64,000 nucleotides of DNA from Sphingomonadales bacterium UBA656 (GCA_002299895.1 DBOC01000015.1:1-64000); one strand, 5' to 3'; shown: positions 41,419 through 51,286, counted from the first letter of the stretch. Made by a program: numbers and translations. Notes: generated from the letters alone by a model not told the origin.

Positions 41419-41441
41419 CCTACGGCGAATCCCTTCGTAGG
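41419..41441 (+). other. Inverted repeat in purA leader
   Basis: CCTACG (41419-41424) pairs with CGTAGG (41436-41441) around 11 bases; CCTACG also occurs at 41371. All lie in the 138-base gap before purA. It may be a hairpin or binding site; no match to a named purine regulon site is seen. Confidence 0.35.
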
Positions 41442-41500
41442 AAAAACCTCCTGCGCAGAAAAAGGCCCCAGAGCTATCTGGCTTTGACAGGGAATATCTG

Positions 41501-42790
41501 ATGGCGAATGTAACCGTAGTTGGCGCGCAATGGGGCGACGAAGGTAAAGGCAAGATTGTCGACTGGCTGGCGGAACGCGCCGATGCCGTCGTCCGCTTTC
41601 AAGGCGGGCATAATGCTGGGCACACTCTGGTTGTTGGCGACAATGTCTATAAATTATCGTTGCTGCCGTCAGGTATTGTCACGGGCACATTGTCAATTAT
41701 CGGCAATGGTGTGGTTCTTGACCCATGGGCGTTGCGCGACGAAATGGCAAAGCTGCGCGGGCAGGGCGTTACTATCACGACCGAGAATTTTGCGTTGGCG
41801 GATAACTGCGCGTTAATCTTGCCTATCCACCGTGAGCTTGATGGTTTGCGGGAAGCTGCGGCGGGTTCAGGCAAAATCGGCACCACAGGCCGCGGCATTG
41901 GCCCGGCTTATGAAGACAAGGTGGGCCGCCGTGCAATTCGCGTATGTGATTTGGCACATCTGGATGCTTTAGAGGCGCAGCTTGATCGCTTCTGCGCACA
42001 TCACGATGCCTTACGCGCCGGATTTGGCGAGCCACCGGTTGATCGTGCGCGCTTGATTGCTGACCTGAAAGAAATCGCACCCTTCGTCCTCGAATATGCG
42101 CAGCCGGTATGGAAGCGTTTGAACAATGTCCGCAAGGCAGGGGCGCGGATATTGTTTGAAGGCGCGCAAGGCGTATTGCTCGATGTTGATCATGGCACTT
42201 ATCCGTTCGTAACCTCGTCCAACACGGTCTCCGGCACAGCTGCCTCCGGTTCTGGACTTGGGCCAAATGCGGCGGGCTTTGTCTTGGGTATCGTTAAGGC
42301 CTATACGACGCGGGTTGGCTCAGGGCCTTTCCCGACCGAACTTGTGGATGAAACTGGTCAAAGACTGGGTGAACGCGGCCATGAATTTGGTACCGTCACG
42401 GGCCGCAAGCGCCGTTGTGGATGGTTTGATGCCGTTATTGTGCGTCAAAGCTGCGCGGTGTCCGGGGTGACCGGCATTGCGCTCACCAAGCTTGATGTGC
42501 TCGACGGCTTTGACACGATCAAGATCTGCACTGGCTACCGTTTGAATGGCAAGGTCTATGATTATCTGCCCGCGCATGCAGCAGAGCAAGCCGCCGTTGA
42601 GCCCATCTACGAAGAAATGCCGGGTTGGCAGGAAACAACCGCCGGTGCGCGCAGCTGGGCCGACCTTCCGGCCCAAGCGATCAAATATATCACCCGCGTG
42701 CAGGAATTAATCGAAACGCCCGTTGCCTTGGTATCCACATCGCCGCAGCGTGAGGATACGATTTTGGTACGCGATCCTTTCGCCGACTAA
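41501..42790 (+). CDS. purA: Adenylosuccinate synthetase
   Basis: PurA makes adenylosuccinate from IMP, GTP and aspartate, the first committed step to AMP. The 429-residue protein is full length, with the P-loop GDEGKGK (12-18), the FQGGHNAGHT stretch near 37-46 and GTGRGIGPAYEDK-like IMP site (here TTGRGIGPAYEDK). It ends facing the MFS gene, with the two stop codons overlapping by four bases. It has its own 138-base leader with an inverted repeat. Confidence 0.97.
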   Translation: MANVTVVGAQWGDEGKGKIVDWLAERADAVVRFQGGHNAGHTLVVGDNVYKLSLLPSGIVTGTLSIIGNGVVLDPWALRDEMAKLRGQGVTITTENFALADNCALILPIHRELDGLREAAAGSGKIGTTGRGIGPAYEDKVGRRAIRVCDLAHLDALEAQLDRFCAHHDALRAGFGEPPVDRARLIADLKEIAPFVLEYAQPVWKRLNNVRKAGARILFEGAQGVLLDVDHGTYPFVTSSNTVSGTAASGSGLGPNAAGFVLGIVKAYTTRVGSGPFPTELVDETGQRLGERGHEFGTVTGRKRRCGWFDAVIVRQSCAVSGVTGIALTKLDVLDGFDTIKICTGYRLNGKVYDYLPAHAAEQAAVEPIYEEMPGWQETTAGARSWADLPAQAIKYITRVQELIETPVALVSTSPQREDTILVRDPFAD

Positions 42791-44088
42791 CCTGTTTTCA
42801 GTTCTTCCTTAAGCCGCAAGCTAGCGCGCCAGAAAAAGAATGCTGGGACAAGGCCAAGCCACGCGGCGCCATAGAGCACCCATCGAACGCTTTCATCGCC
42901 TGCAAGCGGTTTGAACGCGTCTGACATCATGCCGAACAATAATGGCCCAAGACCAAGGCCGATCAAATTTTGCGCGAACAGCATGAATGCGGCCGCGACG
43001 GCGCGGGCCTCCGGCTTTACGAGGCCTTGCACACATGCATAAGTCGGGCCGTAATAAGCCGCGTTCAATGCCGATGGCACAAATAACAAGATAATCGCCA
43101 CGCGCCAGTCGGTGGCGAAATAGCCCAAGAATAAAATCGGCGTGGCAATGACCATGCCCAAGGCTGGGGTGGTCAATAAATGGCGTTTATCAATCTTGCC
43201 GAACTTGTCGGCCATCATCCCGCCGAGCCATGTGCCGGCCACACCCGCCACGCCCAAGATAAGGCCAAGTAATAGGCCGGTTTCGCCCGGGCTTAGGCCA
43301 TGTGAGCGGATGAATAAGATGACCGCCCAAACGCTTTTGCCATAGCTTAGAAACGCCGTGAACGATGCCGCGATTGCCAACATCACAAAGGCACGCGAGC
43401 TAAACACTTCTTTCAGTGCGTCTTTGGTGGAAAGAACGTCCCGTGCCTTTTCGCCAGATAATGCGCGCGCGGCGGCCTCGGCCTTGCGTGGTTCGCGCAA
43501 TATGAAGGGCAGTAAAGCCGCCAATATCAAACCGGGAATGGCAACGGCCATGAATGCCACGCGCCAGCCATAAGCATCGTTCAATGCACCGCCGATGACG
43601 AGGCCTAACAAGCTGCCAATCGGAATACCAAGGCCATAAAAAGCCATAGCTGATGATCTTTTTTCCGGCGGGACACTGTCGGTAATGAGCGAATGGGCAG
43701 CAGGTGTGCAGCCCGCTTCACCTACGCCGACGCCGACGCGTGCCAGCGCGAGTTGTGCGAAATTCTGCGCCAATCCACATAAGGCCGTCATGGCTGACCA
43801 GACCGCTAAGGATATTGATATCAGGCCAACGCGGTTGGTCCGGCTATTGTCCGCATAGCGGGCGATGGGGATGCCCAACAATGTATAGAAAAGGGCAAAG
43901 GCAAGGCCCGTAAGCAAGCCAATTTGGGTGTCGGAAAGGTTGAGATCCCTGCTGATCGGTTCAGCCAGAATGTTAACAATCTGCCGATCGAGGAAGTTCA
44001 AGACATAGACAATCATCAATATCCACAACAGCAATTTGGGATTGGTAATCGTCGGTTTTGTAGCCGTTCCAACTTGGCTTTTGCCCAT
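42787..44088 (-). CDS. MFS transporter (spinster-like family)
   Basis: The 433-residue protein has about twelve hydrophobic helices and MFS motif features (NFLDRQIVNILAEPI near helix 1, GIPIARYADNSRTNRVG loop 2-3). The NFLDRQ signature and GVGVGEAGCTPAAHSLI segment are typical of spinster-like MFS proteins, common in sphingomonads, whose substrates are mostly unknown. ATG 44088 is chosen for the AGGAG just upstream; an ATG at 44109 would add seven residues without a better site. A plausible promoter lies at 44112-44140. Confidence 0.9.
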   Translation of the reverse strand: MGKSQVGTATKPTITNPKLLLWILMIVYVLNFLDRQIVNILAEPISRDLNLSDTQIGLLTGLAFALFYTLLGIPIARYADNSRTNRVGLISISLAVWSAMTALCGLAQNFAQLALARVGVGVGEAGCTPAAHSLITDSVPPEKRSSAMAFYGLGIPIGSLLGLVIGGALNDAYGWRVAFMAVAIPGLILAALLPFILREPRKAEAAARALSGEKARDVLSTKDALKEVFSSRAFVMLAIAASFTAFLSYGKSVWAVILFIRSHGLSPGETGLLLGLILGVAGVAGTWLGGMMADKFGKIDKRHLLTTPALGMVIATPILFLGYFATDWRVAIILLFVPSALNAAYYGPTYACVQGLVKPEARAVAAAFMLFAQNLIGLGLGPLLFGMMSDAFKPLAGDESVRWVLYGAAWLGLVPAFFFWRASLRLKEELKTG

Positions 44089-44111
44089 GAATATCTCCTC
44101 ATCCTGCAAAA

Positions 44112-44140
44112 TCTTATGGAATGTTTTTCGACATTGTCAA
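44112..44140 (-). promoter_or_regulatory. Sigma-70-type promoter for MFS gene
   Basis: On the minus strand TTGACA (44140-44135) is followed after a 17-base spacer by ATAAGA (or CATAAG at 16), about 24-30 bases before ATG 44088. The -35 is perfect; the -10 is a partial match. Confidence 0.5.
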
Positions 44141-44261
44141 AGCATTGAAACTTGGCTTCGGCGCGCCTTGTAAACGGCGTGCCGTGCCATTAGTGGAGAT
44201 AATTAGATAAGTTGGCCACTCTTTCATTGACTGTTGTTCGCTTCACCGCTCTTGGGAAGAC

Positions 44262-44999
44262 ATGACTACACGCGAAACGACGGCGTACATGCCGCTCAAC
44301 GATTTGGACCTTAAACTGTCGTTGGGCGACCGTTTCATGGTGATGGCCTATGGCGCTATTCAATGGCCGTGGTTGCTGCGTAGCCTTCATGGCGGGCGCA
44401 AGAAAGACAAGGCTGATCTGCTTGCCTATCTCGGCTTGCCGTTCGACGCGCTGCCGAATTTGGGCAGTTGGAAAGCAGATACACATTTTTTATGGCATAT
44501 TGTTTCGGCCATCGAAGACATGCGTCCTGCGCAGGTTGTCGAGCTTGGCTGCGGGGCGTCCACCTTTGTTGCCGCCCGCGCGTTGCAGCTTTTTGGTGGC
44601 GGAAAAATTGTCAGTTTTGACCAGCATGCGGAATTTGCACAAACAACGCAGGGTTGGATACGCGAGAACAACATGGACGCCGAAATTCGGCATGCCCCAT
44701 TAGGCGCACCGCCATCTGGCTGGCCGGGGCATTGGTATCAACTATCCGATGTGCCCGACGAAATCGACTTGCTGATCGTCGATGGCCCGCCTTGGGCTAT
44801 GCATCCACATGTGCGCGGCGCGGCCGCAAGCCTGTTCCCGCTTATCCGCCCTGGCGGTATGGTGCTGATGGATGACGCCGCGCGACCCGGCGAGCGTGTC
44901 GTGGCACGGCGCTGGCGCAAAGAGCATGATAACATGGACTTCAAGCTCGACAACCGAGGTGCCAAGGGCACCTTGGTCGGATATAAAAACCCAGCCTAA
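44262..44999 (+). CDS. Class I SAM-dependent methyltransferase
   Basis: The 245-residue protein has a Rossmann-like SAM site with motif I ELGCGAST (94-101), an acidic post-I residue (SFDQHAEFAQTT) and motif DLLIVDGPPWAMHPHVRGAA. The IVDGPPWA pattern places it near the Methyltransf_24 group. The substrate is unknown. A GGGAAG ribosome site precedes the ATG. It converges with the dicarboxylate symporter gene: the two ends overlap by a few bases (44996-44999). Confidence 0.85.
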   Translation: MTTRETTAYMPLNDLDLKLSLGDRFMVMAYGAIQWPWLLRSLHGGRKKDKADLLAYLGLPFDALPNLGSWKADTHFLWHIVSAIEDMRPAQVVELGCGASTFVAARALQLFGGGKIVSFDQHAEFAQTTQGWIRENNMDAEIRHAPLGAPPSGWPGHWYQLSDVPDEIDLLIVDGPPWAMHPHVRGAAASLFPLIRPGGMVLMDDAARPGERVVARRWRKEHDNMDFKLDNRGAKGTLVGYKNPA

Positions 45000-46339
45000 A
45001 CTTTGGTTGAAGGCTTTTTGGTTGCTTTTTTCTCGGCGAGATTGAGGCCAGCCTTTCCACCCGCTGCTGTATGCGCAGGGGCATGAGCTGTTTCGGTGTA
45101 TTCCGGCTGCTCCACCTGAAGCATCCCCTCCCATTTGGTGATGACGGATGTTGCGACCGCGTTGCCGACGACATTGGTCGCGGTGCGGCCCATGTCGAGG
45201 AATTGGTCAATCGCCAGGATCAGCGCGACGCCCTCCACTGGAAGGTCGAACATCGCCAGCGTGCCCGTGATGACCACCAGTGAAGCGCGTGGCACGGCGG
45301 CGACGCCCTTGGATGAAATCATCAGCGTCAGTAGGATCATGATCTGCGTACCGATGGATAGGTCAATGCCATAAGCTTGCGCGATGAACAGGGTCGCGAA
45401 GCTCATATACATCATCGAGCCATCTAGGTTGAAGCTGTAGCCCAAAGGCAGCATGAAGCCCGAAATACGACGCGGAACACCAAATCGGTCAAGCTGTTCA
45501 AACAATTTTGGTAGGGCCGCTTCGCTCGATGCAGTCGAAAATGCGATCAACATTGGTTCGCGAATGTAACGGATGAGCGCCCAAATGCGCCGACCCAGAA
45601 AGATCGCGCCGATAGACAGAAGAATGGCCCATAACAATGCCAGCGACAGATAGAATTCCGTCACCAGTTCCAAATAAGTTGCAAGGATGGCGAGACCACT
45701 TTTCGAAACAACGGCAGCCAATGCACCGAAAACGGCGACAGGCGCGTAACGCATGACATAATGCGTGATCTGCAGCATCATTTCGGCGAGTGACTCTGCA
45801 CCCCGCACCAAAGGCGCGCCCTTTTCACCCAAGGCGGAAAGCGCGATGCCAGCGAACAAAGAGAACACCAAAATTTGCAAGATATTGTTGGTCGCCATCG
45901 CTTCAAAAGCGTTTTTGGGGAAAATCGAAAGAATGAATTCCCAAAAGTCTAGCTTCTTGACCTCGCCAATCGTCGCTGCCGCATTGGTAACCGTGTCAAC
46001 TGGCGCCCCGATACCGGGTTGAAAAAAGTTCACCATCAACAAGCCAAGGCCAATCGAGATGAAGCTGGCGATGATAAACCATGTAATGGCGCGGAAACCG
46101 ATACGACCAAGCGCAGAGCTGTCGCCCATATGCGCTATGCCGACGACAATGGTCGACAGAATAAGCGGCGCAACCAACAATTTAATGAGGTTCAAAAAAA
46201 TATCAGAAAGAAGTTTGAATGTCTTCGTGAGATACTCAAACTGCGTGCTGTCCTGCGCGAAATTGACATGGACAGCGTAGCCGACCGCTACGCCTAAAAT
46301 CATGCCTGCCAATATCCACAATGTTAGCCGTTTATCCAC
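44996..46339 (-). CDS. Dicarboxylate/amino acid:cation symporter (DAACS, GltP/DctA type)
   Basis: The 447-residue integral membrane protein has the eight-helix, two-hairpin-loop design of DAACS symporters, with the signature MLPLGYSFNLDGSMMY and the later re-entrant QFLDMGRTATNVVGNAVAT. It would import glutamate, aspartate or C4-dicarboxylates with protons or sodium. GTG 46339 is chosen for the GGAGG five bases upstream; the longer in-frame start at 46402 has none. The C-terminus is lysine/alanine-rich. It diverges from the glutamate dehydrogenase gene, which fits glutamate uptake and use. Confidence 0.9.
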   Translation of the reverse strand: MDKRLTLWILAGMILGVAVGYAVHVNFAQDSTQFEYLTKTFKLLSDIFLNLIKLLVAPLILSTIVVGIAHMGDSSALGRIGFRAITWFIIASFISIGLGLLMVNFFQPGIGAPVDTVTNAAATIGEVKKLDFWEFILSIFPKNAFEAMATNNILQILVFSLFAGIALSALGEKGAPLVRGAESLAEMMLQITHYVMRYAPVAVFGALAAVVSKSGLAILATYLELVTEFYLSLALLWAILLSIGAIFLGRRIWALIRYIREPMLIAFSTASSEAALPKLFEQLDRFGVPRRISGFMLPLGYSFNLDGSMMYMSFATLFIAQAYGIDLSIGTQIMILLTLMISSKGVAAVPRASLVVITGTLAMFDLPVEGVALILAIDQFLDMGRTATNVVGNAVATSVITKWEGMLQVEQPEYTETAHAPAHTAAGGKAGLNLAEKKATKKPSTKV

Positions 46340-46447
46340 GCAATCCTCCGAACATTCTTTGTTTCGCACAACGCTACACAGGAGCAATGGCTGTCGCAAC
46401 AAGTTACAGACGTGACTTGTTTAAAGGTGAGAAACGCGTCATAAGTC

Positions 46448-46464
46448 TTGTAATATAATTACAA
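46448..46464. promoter_or_regulatory. Perfect 7-3-7 palindrome upstream of gdh
   Basis: TTGTAAT-ATA-ATTACAA, all arms perfect, lies between the divergent symporter and glutamate-dehydrogenase genes, 60 bases upstream of the gdh ATG. Symmetry and location suggest a dimeric regulator, possibly controlling both genes. The half-sites resemble TTGT...ACAA seen at 12094-12107. Confidence 0.6.
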
Positions 46465-46524
46465 CACACTTTGTCGTTGAAGATGGCACATAACCAGACG
46501 CTTGCGGGCTCAGGAGATCATTTC

Positions 46525-49500
46525 ATGGCGGCCGCCAAAATTGCTAAAAATAGCGTAAAAATAGACAAAACCCTTTTGAAAGACATGGTTTCGGCCTTTG
46601 CCGAGACAGCTCTGCCGGGCGAAAATGAAGGTTTTGATGCCAAGGCGGCGGAGGATGCCGCGCGCTTTGCAATCGAAACCGGCCTGCATCGCAAGGCGGG
46701 CACTGCAGCCATCGCGCTGGATAGCTTTACCGATGCGCATGGCCGTTTGATGATGCGTATAGCGCTGAATAATGATGACATGCCCTTTTTGGTGGATTCG
46801 GTGTCTGCGGCCGCGGCCGCTTGCGGCATATCCGTGAATCGCATCATTCATCCGGTGTTGAGCGTAACCCGTGATGACGCCCATAGGCTTTCATCGATCA
46901 GCCGGACACGACGCGATGGGCTGCCGCGTGAATCTTTCATTTATCTTGAAACAGCGCGCGTTGATGCCAAGGAACGTCGTCTGCTTGCGGCGCATTTGGC
47001 GGCTGTACTCGCCGATGTTCGCGGTGCGGTGACCGATTGGCAAGCTATGCTCGCGGCCTTGTCCGCCGACGCCGACAGCCTACCGGAGTGCGAAGGCACG
47101 GCGCTTATCCGCTGGTTCCATCATAATAACATGACGATATTGGCGCATGAACGGATCAGCAGCGATGGCACGCGCGCCAACCGCCTTGGATTGTCGCGGG
47201 TCAGCGACGCGCCGGTGCTTTCCGAAGATAGCGTCAGCCTTGCCATAAATTGGTTTGAAGCAGGGGGCGTTGCGCCCTTGGTGCTGAAATCCAACCGTGT
47301 TTCAACGGTGCACCGCAATGTGCAATTGGACTTGATCGTCATTCCGGTAAAAACCGGCGATCGGGTGACGGGCCTGTCTGTCACCGCAGGGCTTTGGACC
47401 AGCGCGGCGCTGGCAACCGCTTCGGATGCCATCCCCGTGCTCAGATCACATCTGGCATCGCTGATGACGCGTTATGGCTTTGACCCATCGGGCCATGCCG
47501 GCAAGGCTATGACTCATGCACTGACGGCGCTGCCGCACGATCTTTTGGTGGCGCTCAAGCTGGAAGATTTGGAACGCGTAACGCTGACTGCCATGTCGCT
47601 GACCGACCGACCGCGGCCTAAGCTGATTGCGCTCCGCTCGCCACTGGGGCGGCATTTGTATATCTTTGTATGGCTGCCGCGCGATGACGTATCGACAGGC
47701 ATCCGTAAGCAAATCCAGACGATGTTGATGGATGCTACCGGTGGCGCCTTACTGGGCTGGACCATCGGATTGGAAGACGGCGGCGTCGCCTTGCTGCGAT
47801 ATATGCTGGATTTACCAGACCGTGGACAGAAAGTGGACGAAGCCAGTCTGGATGCAAAGCTTGAGCTGATGGTCCGTGGGTGGGAGCCAGCGGTTGAGGC
47901 TGCATTGGCGCAGCTGACCGATGAAAAGCGCGCGGCCGCCATGCTCGTGCGCTACGGTGCTGGCTTTCCAGCCAATTATCGCAGTAGCTATTCTACCGAC
48001 GAAGCTGCGCGGGATATGATTGGTTTGCTCGCCATGGAACGCGATCACAGCAAGATCACGCGTTTGTTCGAGGAAGATGGCAAGCTTCGATTGAAAATAT
48101 ACAGTAATGGCGGCGCGTTGCCTTTGAGCGATGTCGTGCCCGCGCTGGAGAATTTCGGTTTTGATGTTCTGGAGGAATCGCCGACCGCATTGGCGGACGG
48201 CCATTATATCCATGACTTTCATCTGGCCCTGCGTGGCGGCCATATTTCAGCCTTGTTAGAAAAGCGGCAGGTTGTTGAAGCCGCGTTGAGCCAAGTCTTG
48301 GATGGCAGTTTTGAAAATGATGTTTTCAATCAACTCGTCACCATTGGCGGGCTCGCGCCGCAATCGGTCATCTGGCTGCGCGCATGGTATCGCTATTTGC
48401 GGCAAACGGGCGTGACGTATGGCATGCCAACAGTGGTGTCAGCTTTGGCCAAAAACGCCAATGTGACGCGGTCCATCATTGCCTTGTTCGATGCCTTGCA
48501 TAATCCTGCACATAACGGTCATCGGGACAAGGACGCCGCCAAATTTGAAAAGGCGATTACTGCTGACTTGGCAGCGGTTTCGGCGATCGACGAAGATCGT
48601 ATATTGCGGCGGTTTTTGGCGGTGGTTCTGGCAACATTGCGCACCAACGCGTTTTCCGCAGCGTCGGCAGAAGCATTGGCATTCAAACTGGATTGCGCGA
48701 AAGTCCCCGGCCTGCCTGCGCCTTTGCCGTGGCGGGAGGTGTTCGTCTATTCGCCCCGCGTGGAGGGCATTCACTTGCGCGCTGGACCTGTTGCGCGTGG
48801 CGGCCTGCGCTGGTCCGACCGGCGCGATGACTTCCGGACGGAGGTTTTAGGCCTGATGAAGGCGCAGCGCGTTAAAAACGCGGTAATTGTGCCGACCGGT
48901 GCCAAAGGTGGCTTTTACCCCAAGCGTCTACCCGACATGCGGATTGACCGGGATGCATGGTTTGCCGAAGGCACAGAGGCCTATAAAATCTTTATCCGGA
49001 CGTTGCTGTCGATCACCGATAACATCGTCAATGACCGGATCGTGCATCCGGACAATGTGGTCATTCGCGATGGTGATGATCCCTATTTCGTTGTTGCAGC
49101 TGACAAGGGCACGGCGACATTTTCCGACACCGCCAATGCCATCGCGCTGGAACGCAATTTCTGGCTTGGGGATGCGTTTGCGAGCGGTGGCTCGGTTGGA
49201 TATGACCATAAAGCGATGGGCATAACCGCAAAGGGCGGCTGGTTATCGGTGCAGCGCCATTTTGCCGAAATGGGCATTGATATCCAAAAGGAACCCGTCA
49301 CGGTTGCGGGTGTCGGCGATATGTCGGGCGACGTTTTCGGCAATGGTATGTTGCTTTCCAAGACGCTGAAAATTGTTGCGGCGTTCGACCATCGACACAT
49401 CTTCCTCGATCCCAATCCCGACCCGGCGACCAGTTGGAAAGAACGTCAACGTTTGTTCAACCTGCCGCGTTCCAGCTGGCTCGATTATGACGCAAAGTTG

Positions 49501-51174
49501 ATTTCCAAGGGCGGCGGCGTGTTTGCCCGCACGGATAAAATCATCAAAACGACTCCTGAAATCAGGAATTTGCTCGACATTGATGCAAAAGAAATTGAGC
49601 CATCGGCATTGATGACCGCGATATTGAAAGCGCCGATTCAGTTGCTGTGGTTCGGTGGCATAGGGACCTATATAAAGGACCGGAGCGAAAGCCATTTGGA
49701 CGTCGGCGATCCCGGTAATGATTTCATTCGTGTCAACGGCGCAGATGTCCAGGCCCAAGTCATTGGCGAGGGCGCAAACCTTGGCGTGACGCAGGCTGGA
49801 CGCATTGGCTTTGCCCTGCGCGGAGGTCGGATCAATACAGACTTCATCGACAATAGCGCGGGCGTTGATTGTTCCGACAATGAAGTGAACATCAAAATCG
49901 CTCTGAATGCGCAGATGCGCGCAGGCAAGTTAAAGGAAACTGCCCGCAATGTCTTGCTCGCGGAGATGACCGACGCCGTGGCGCATTTGGTGTTGGAAGA
50001 TAACCGTCTGCAAACGCTGGCCTTGTCTATTGCAGAAACCGGCGGCGCCGGCGATTTGCCTGCTTATGTAAGGCTTATCGAGATTTTTGAAGGTGCTGGC
50101 CGATTGGACCGTGTGGTTGAAGGGCTGGCACCCAATGAGGAACTGTTCCGGCGCGCCAGCGAAGGGCGCGGGCTCACGCGGCCTGAATTGGCGATTTTGC
50201 TCTCCACAGCGAAACTGACAGCGCAGGATGGGGTTGAGGAAGCACCTTTGGCGCAAGACCGATCGATGGACGGTGAGCTTCTGGCTGCATTCCCTGACGC
50301 GATGGTCAAATCGCATAAGTCGGCGATTTTGGGACACCGGCTGCGCAAGGAAATCATCGCCACAAAATTGGCCAACCGCATGATCAACCGGCTGGGCATG
50401 TTGCACCCATTTGAATTGGCGGAAGAGGAAGGCTGTAGCCTAGGCGATGTTGCGGCGGCCTTTGCCATAGCCGAGAGCATTTATGATCTGCCGTCTTTGT
50501 GGAACGCGATAGATACAATTACGATGCCGGAATCGACGCGGCTGATGCTTTTCAATCAAGCGGCACTAGAGGTACGCGCGCAAATGGCGGATATCATCCG
50601 CAATGCCCATGAAGGTCGCGATGTCGCGGCGGCGACGGCGGTATATGCGCCCGTGGTGAAAAAGCTAACCGCTGCATTGGACAGGCTTGTACCCCATGAT
50701 GTAAGGCTTCAGACCGAACGCTTTGGTGCGCGGTTAACCGAAAATGGCGCGCCACATTCAATTGCAGACCGTCTGGTGCAACTGGCACAGTTGGATGGTG
50801 CGATTGGTCTGGCAGCGCTTTCATCAACGCAGAAGGCTGATGTAACTGCGCTGACGCCCGCCTTTACGGCACTTGGCGAGGCGCTAGGTTTGAGCTGGGC
50901 ACAGGGAACCGCCATGCAAGTTGATCCGCAGGATCCGTGGGAGCGGCTGTTGGTGGCAGGGTTGGCACGCGACTTCCAAACCATGCGCCTCGACTTTCTG
51001 CGGCGTCGGGCGGCGAAAAAACCGCTTGAGGATACACAAGACTGGCTGGCGGCCAACGCGGTGCGTGTGCGGGCATTTAAGGCAATGGTGGATCGTGCCC
51101 GCATGGCAGGTGCGCCGACCCCCGCGATGTTGGCACAAATTGCGGGGCAGGCGCGCGTATTACTGGGCCGGTAA
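46525..51174 (+). CDS. gdhB: Large NAD-specific glutamate dehydrogenase (GDH-180 type)
   Basis: This 1549-residue protein is the large bacterial NAD-GDH that oxidises glutamate to 2-oxoglutarate and ammonia. The N-terminal half carries regulatory ACT-like regions; the catalytic core lies roughly at 750-1150, with the PTGAKGGFYPKR motif near 790 (substrate lysines) and the NAD fold around TVAGVGDMSGDVFGNGM (near 930). I chose ATG 46525 since AGGAG lies eight bases before it; the longer frame from TTG 46471 is rejected. The name gdhB is a conventional label. It is followed by a paired-hairpin repeat. The divergent symporter could supply its substrate. Confidence 0.93.
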   Translation: MAAAKIAKNSVKIDKTLLKDMVSAFAETALPGENEGFDAKAAEDAARFAIETGLHRKAGTAAIALDSFTDAHGRLMMRIALNNDDMPFLVDSVSAAAAACGISVNRIIHPVLSVTRDDAHRLSSISRTRRDGLPRESFIYLETARVDAKERRLLAAHLAAVLADVRGAVTDWQAMLAALSADADSLPECEGTALIRWFHHNNMTILAHERISSDGTRANRLGLSRVSDAPVLSEDSVSLAINWFEAGGVAPLVLKSNRVSTVHRNVQLDLIVIPVKTGDRVTGLSVTAGLWTSAALATASDAIPVLRSHLASLMTRYGFDPSGHAGKAMTHALTALPHDLLVALKLEDLERVTLTAMSLTDRPRPKLIALRSPLGRHLYIFVWLPRDDVSTGIRKQIQTMLMDATGGALLGWTIGLEDGGVALLRYMLDLPDRGQKVDEASLDAKLELMVRGWEPAVEAALAQLTDEKRAAAMLVRYGAGFPANYRSSYSTDEAARDMIGLLAMERDHSKITRLFEEDGKLRLKIYSNGGALPLSDVVPALENFGFDVLEESPTALADGHYIHDFHLALRGGHISALLEKRQVVEAALSQVLDGSFENDVFNQLVTIGGLAPQSVIWLRAWYRYLRQTGVTYGMPTVVSALAKNANVTRSIIALFDALHNPAHNGHRDKDAAKFEKAITADLAAVSAIDEDRILRRFLAVVLATLRTNAFSAASAEALAFKLDCAKVPGLPAPLPWREVFVYSPRVEGIHLRAGPVARGGLRWSDRRDDFRTEVLGLMKAQRVKNAVIVPTGAKGGFYPKRLPDMRIDRDAWFAEGTEAYKIFIRTLLSITDNIVNDRIVHPDNVVIRDGDDPYFVVAADKGTATFSDTANAIALERNFWLGDAFASGGSVGYDHKAMGITAKGGWLSVQRHFAEMGIDIQKEPVTVAGVGDMSGDVFGNGMLLSKTLKIVAAFDHRHIFLDPNPDPATSWKERQRLFNLPRSSWLDYDAKLISKGGGVFARTDKIIKTTPEIRNLLDIDAKEIEPSALMTAILKAPIQLLWFGGIGTYIKDRSESHLDVGDPGNDFIRVNGADVQAQVIGEGANLGVTQAGRIGFALRGGRINTDFIDNSAGVDCSDNEVNIKIALNAQMRAGKLKETARNVLLAEMTDAVAHLVLEDNRLQTLALSIAETGGAGDLPAYVRLIEIFEGAGRLDRVVEGLAPNEELFRRASEGRGLTRPELAILLSTAKLTAQDGVEEAPLAQDRSMDGELLAAFPDAMVKSHKSAILGHRLRKEIIATKLANRMINRLGMLHPFELAEEEGCSLGDVAAAFAIAESIYDLPSLWNAIDTITMPESTRLMLFNQAALEVRAQMADIIRNAHEGRDVAAATAVYAPVVKKLTAALDRLVPHDVRLQTERFGARLTENGAPHSIADRLVQLAQLDGAIGLAALSSTQKADVTALTPAFTALGEALGLSWAQGTAMQVDPQDPWERLLVAGLARDFQTMRLDFLRRRAAKKPLEDTQDWLAANAVRVRAFKAMVDRARMAGAPTPAMLAQIAGQARVLLGR

Positions 51175-51199
51175 CGCAAAACACTTAGTCAAAAACCAC

Positions 51200-51286
51200 A
51201 TCGCTCCAGCGCCGGCCGGAGCTTATCTCGCCTATCGGTTTCGACTATGAGACGTGATGGGCCCGAGCCTGCGCTGAGGCGACGCG
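51200..51286. repeat. Paired inverted hairpin repeat, copy 4
   Basis: Left unit ATCGCTCCAGC... with GCTCC/GGAGC arms starts near 51200; right unit GACGTGATGGGCCCGAGCCTGCGCTGAGGCGACGCGG ends near 51286. Both have drifted from copies 1-3 but keep the CAGC/GCTG core, the CAT side, and opposite orientation. It lies between the convergent gdh and HD-domain genes. Confidence 0.75.

Noticed and set aside
19085..51286. CRISPR array interpretation of the scattered repeats
   Set aside because: Copies are single, kilobases apart, and palindromic in pairs, with no regular spacers or cas genes.
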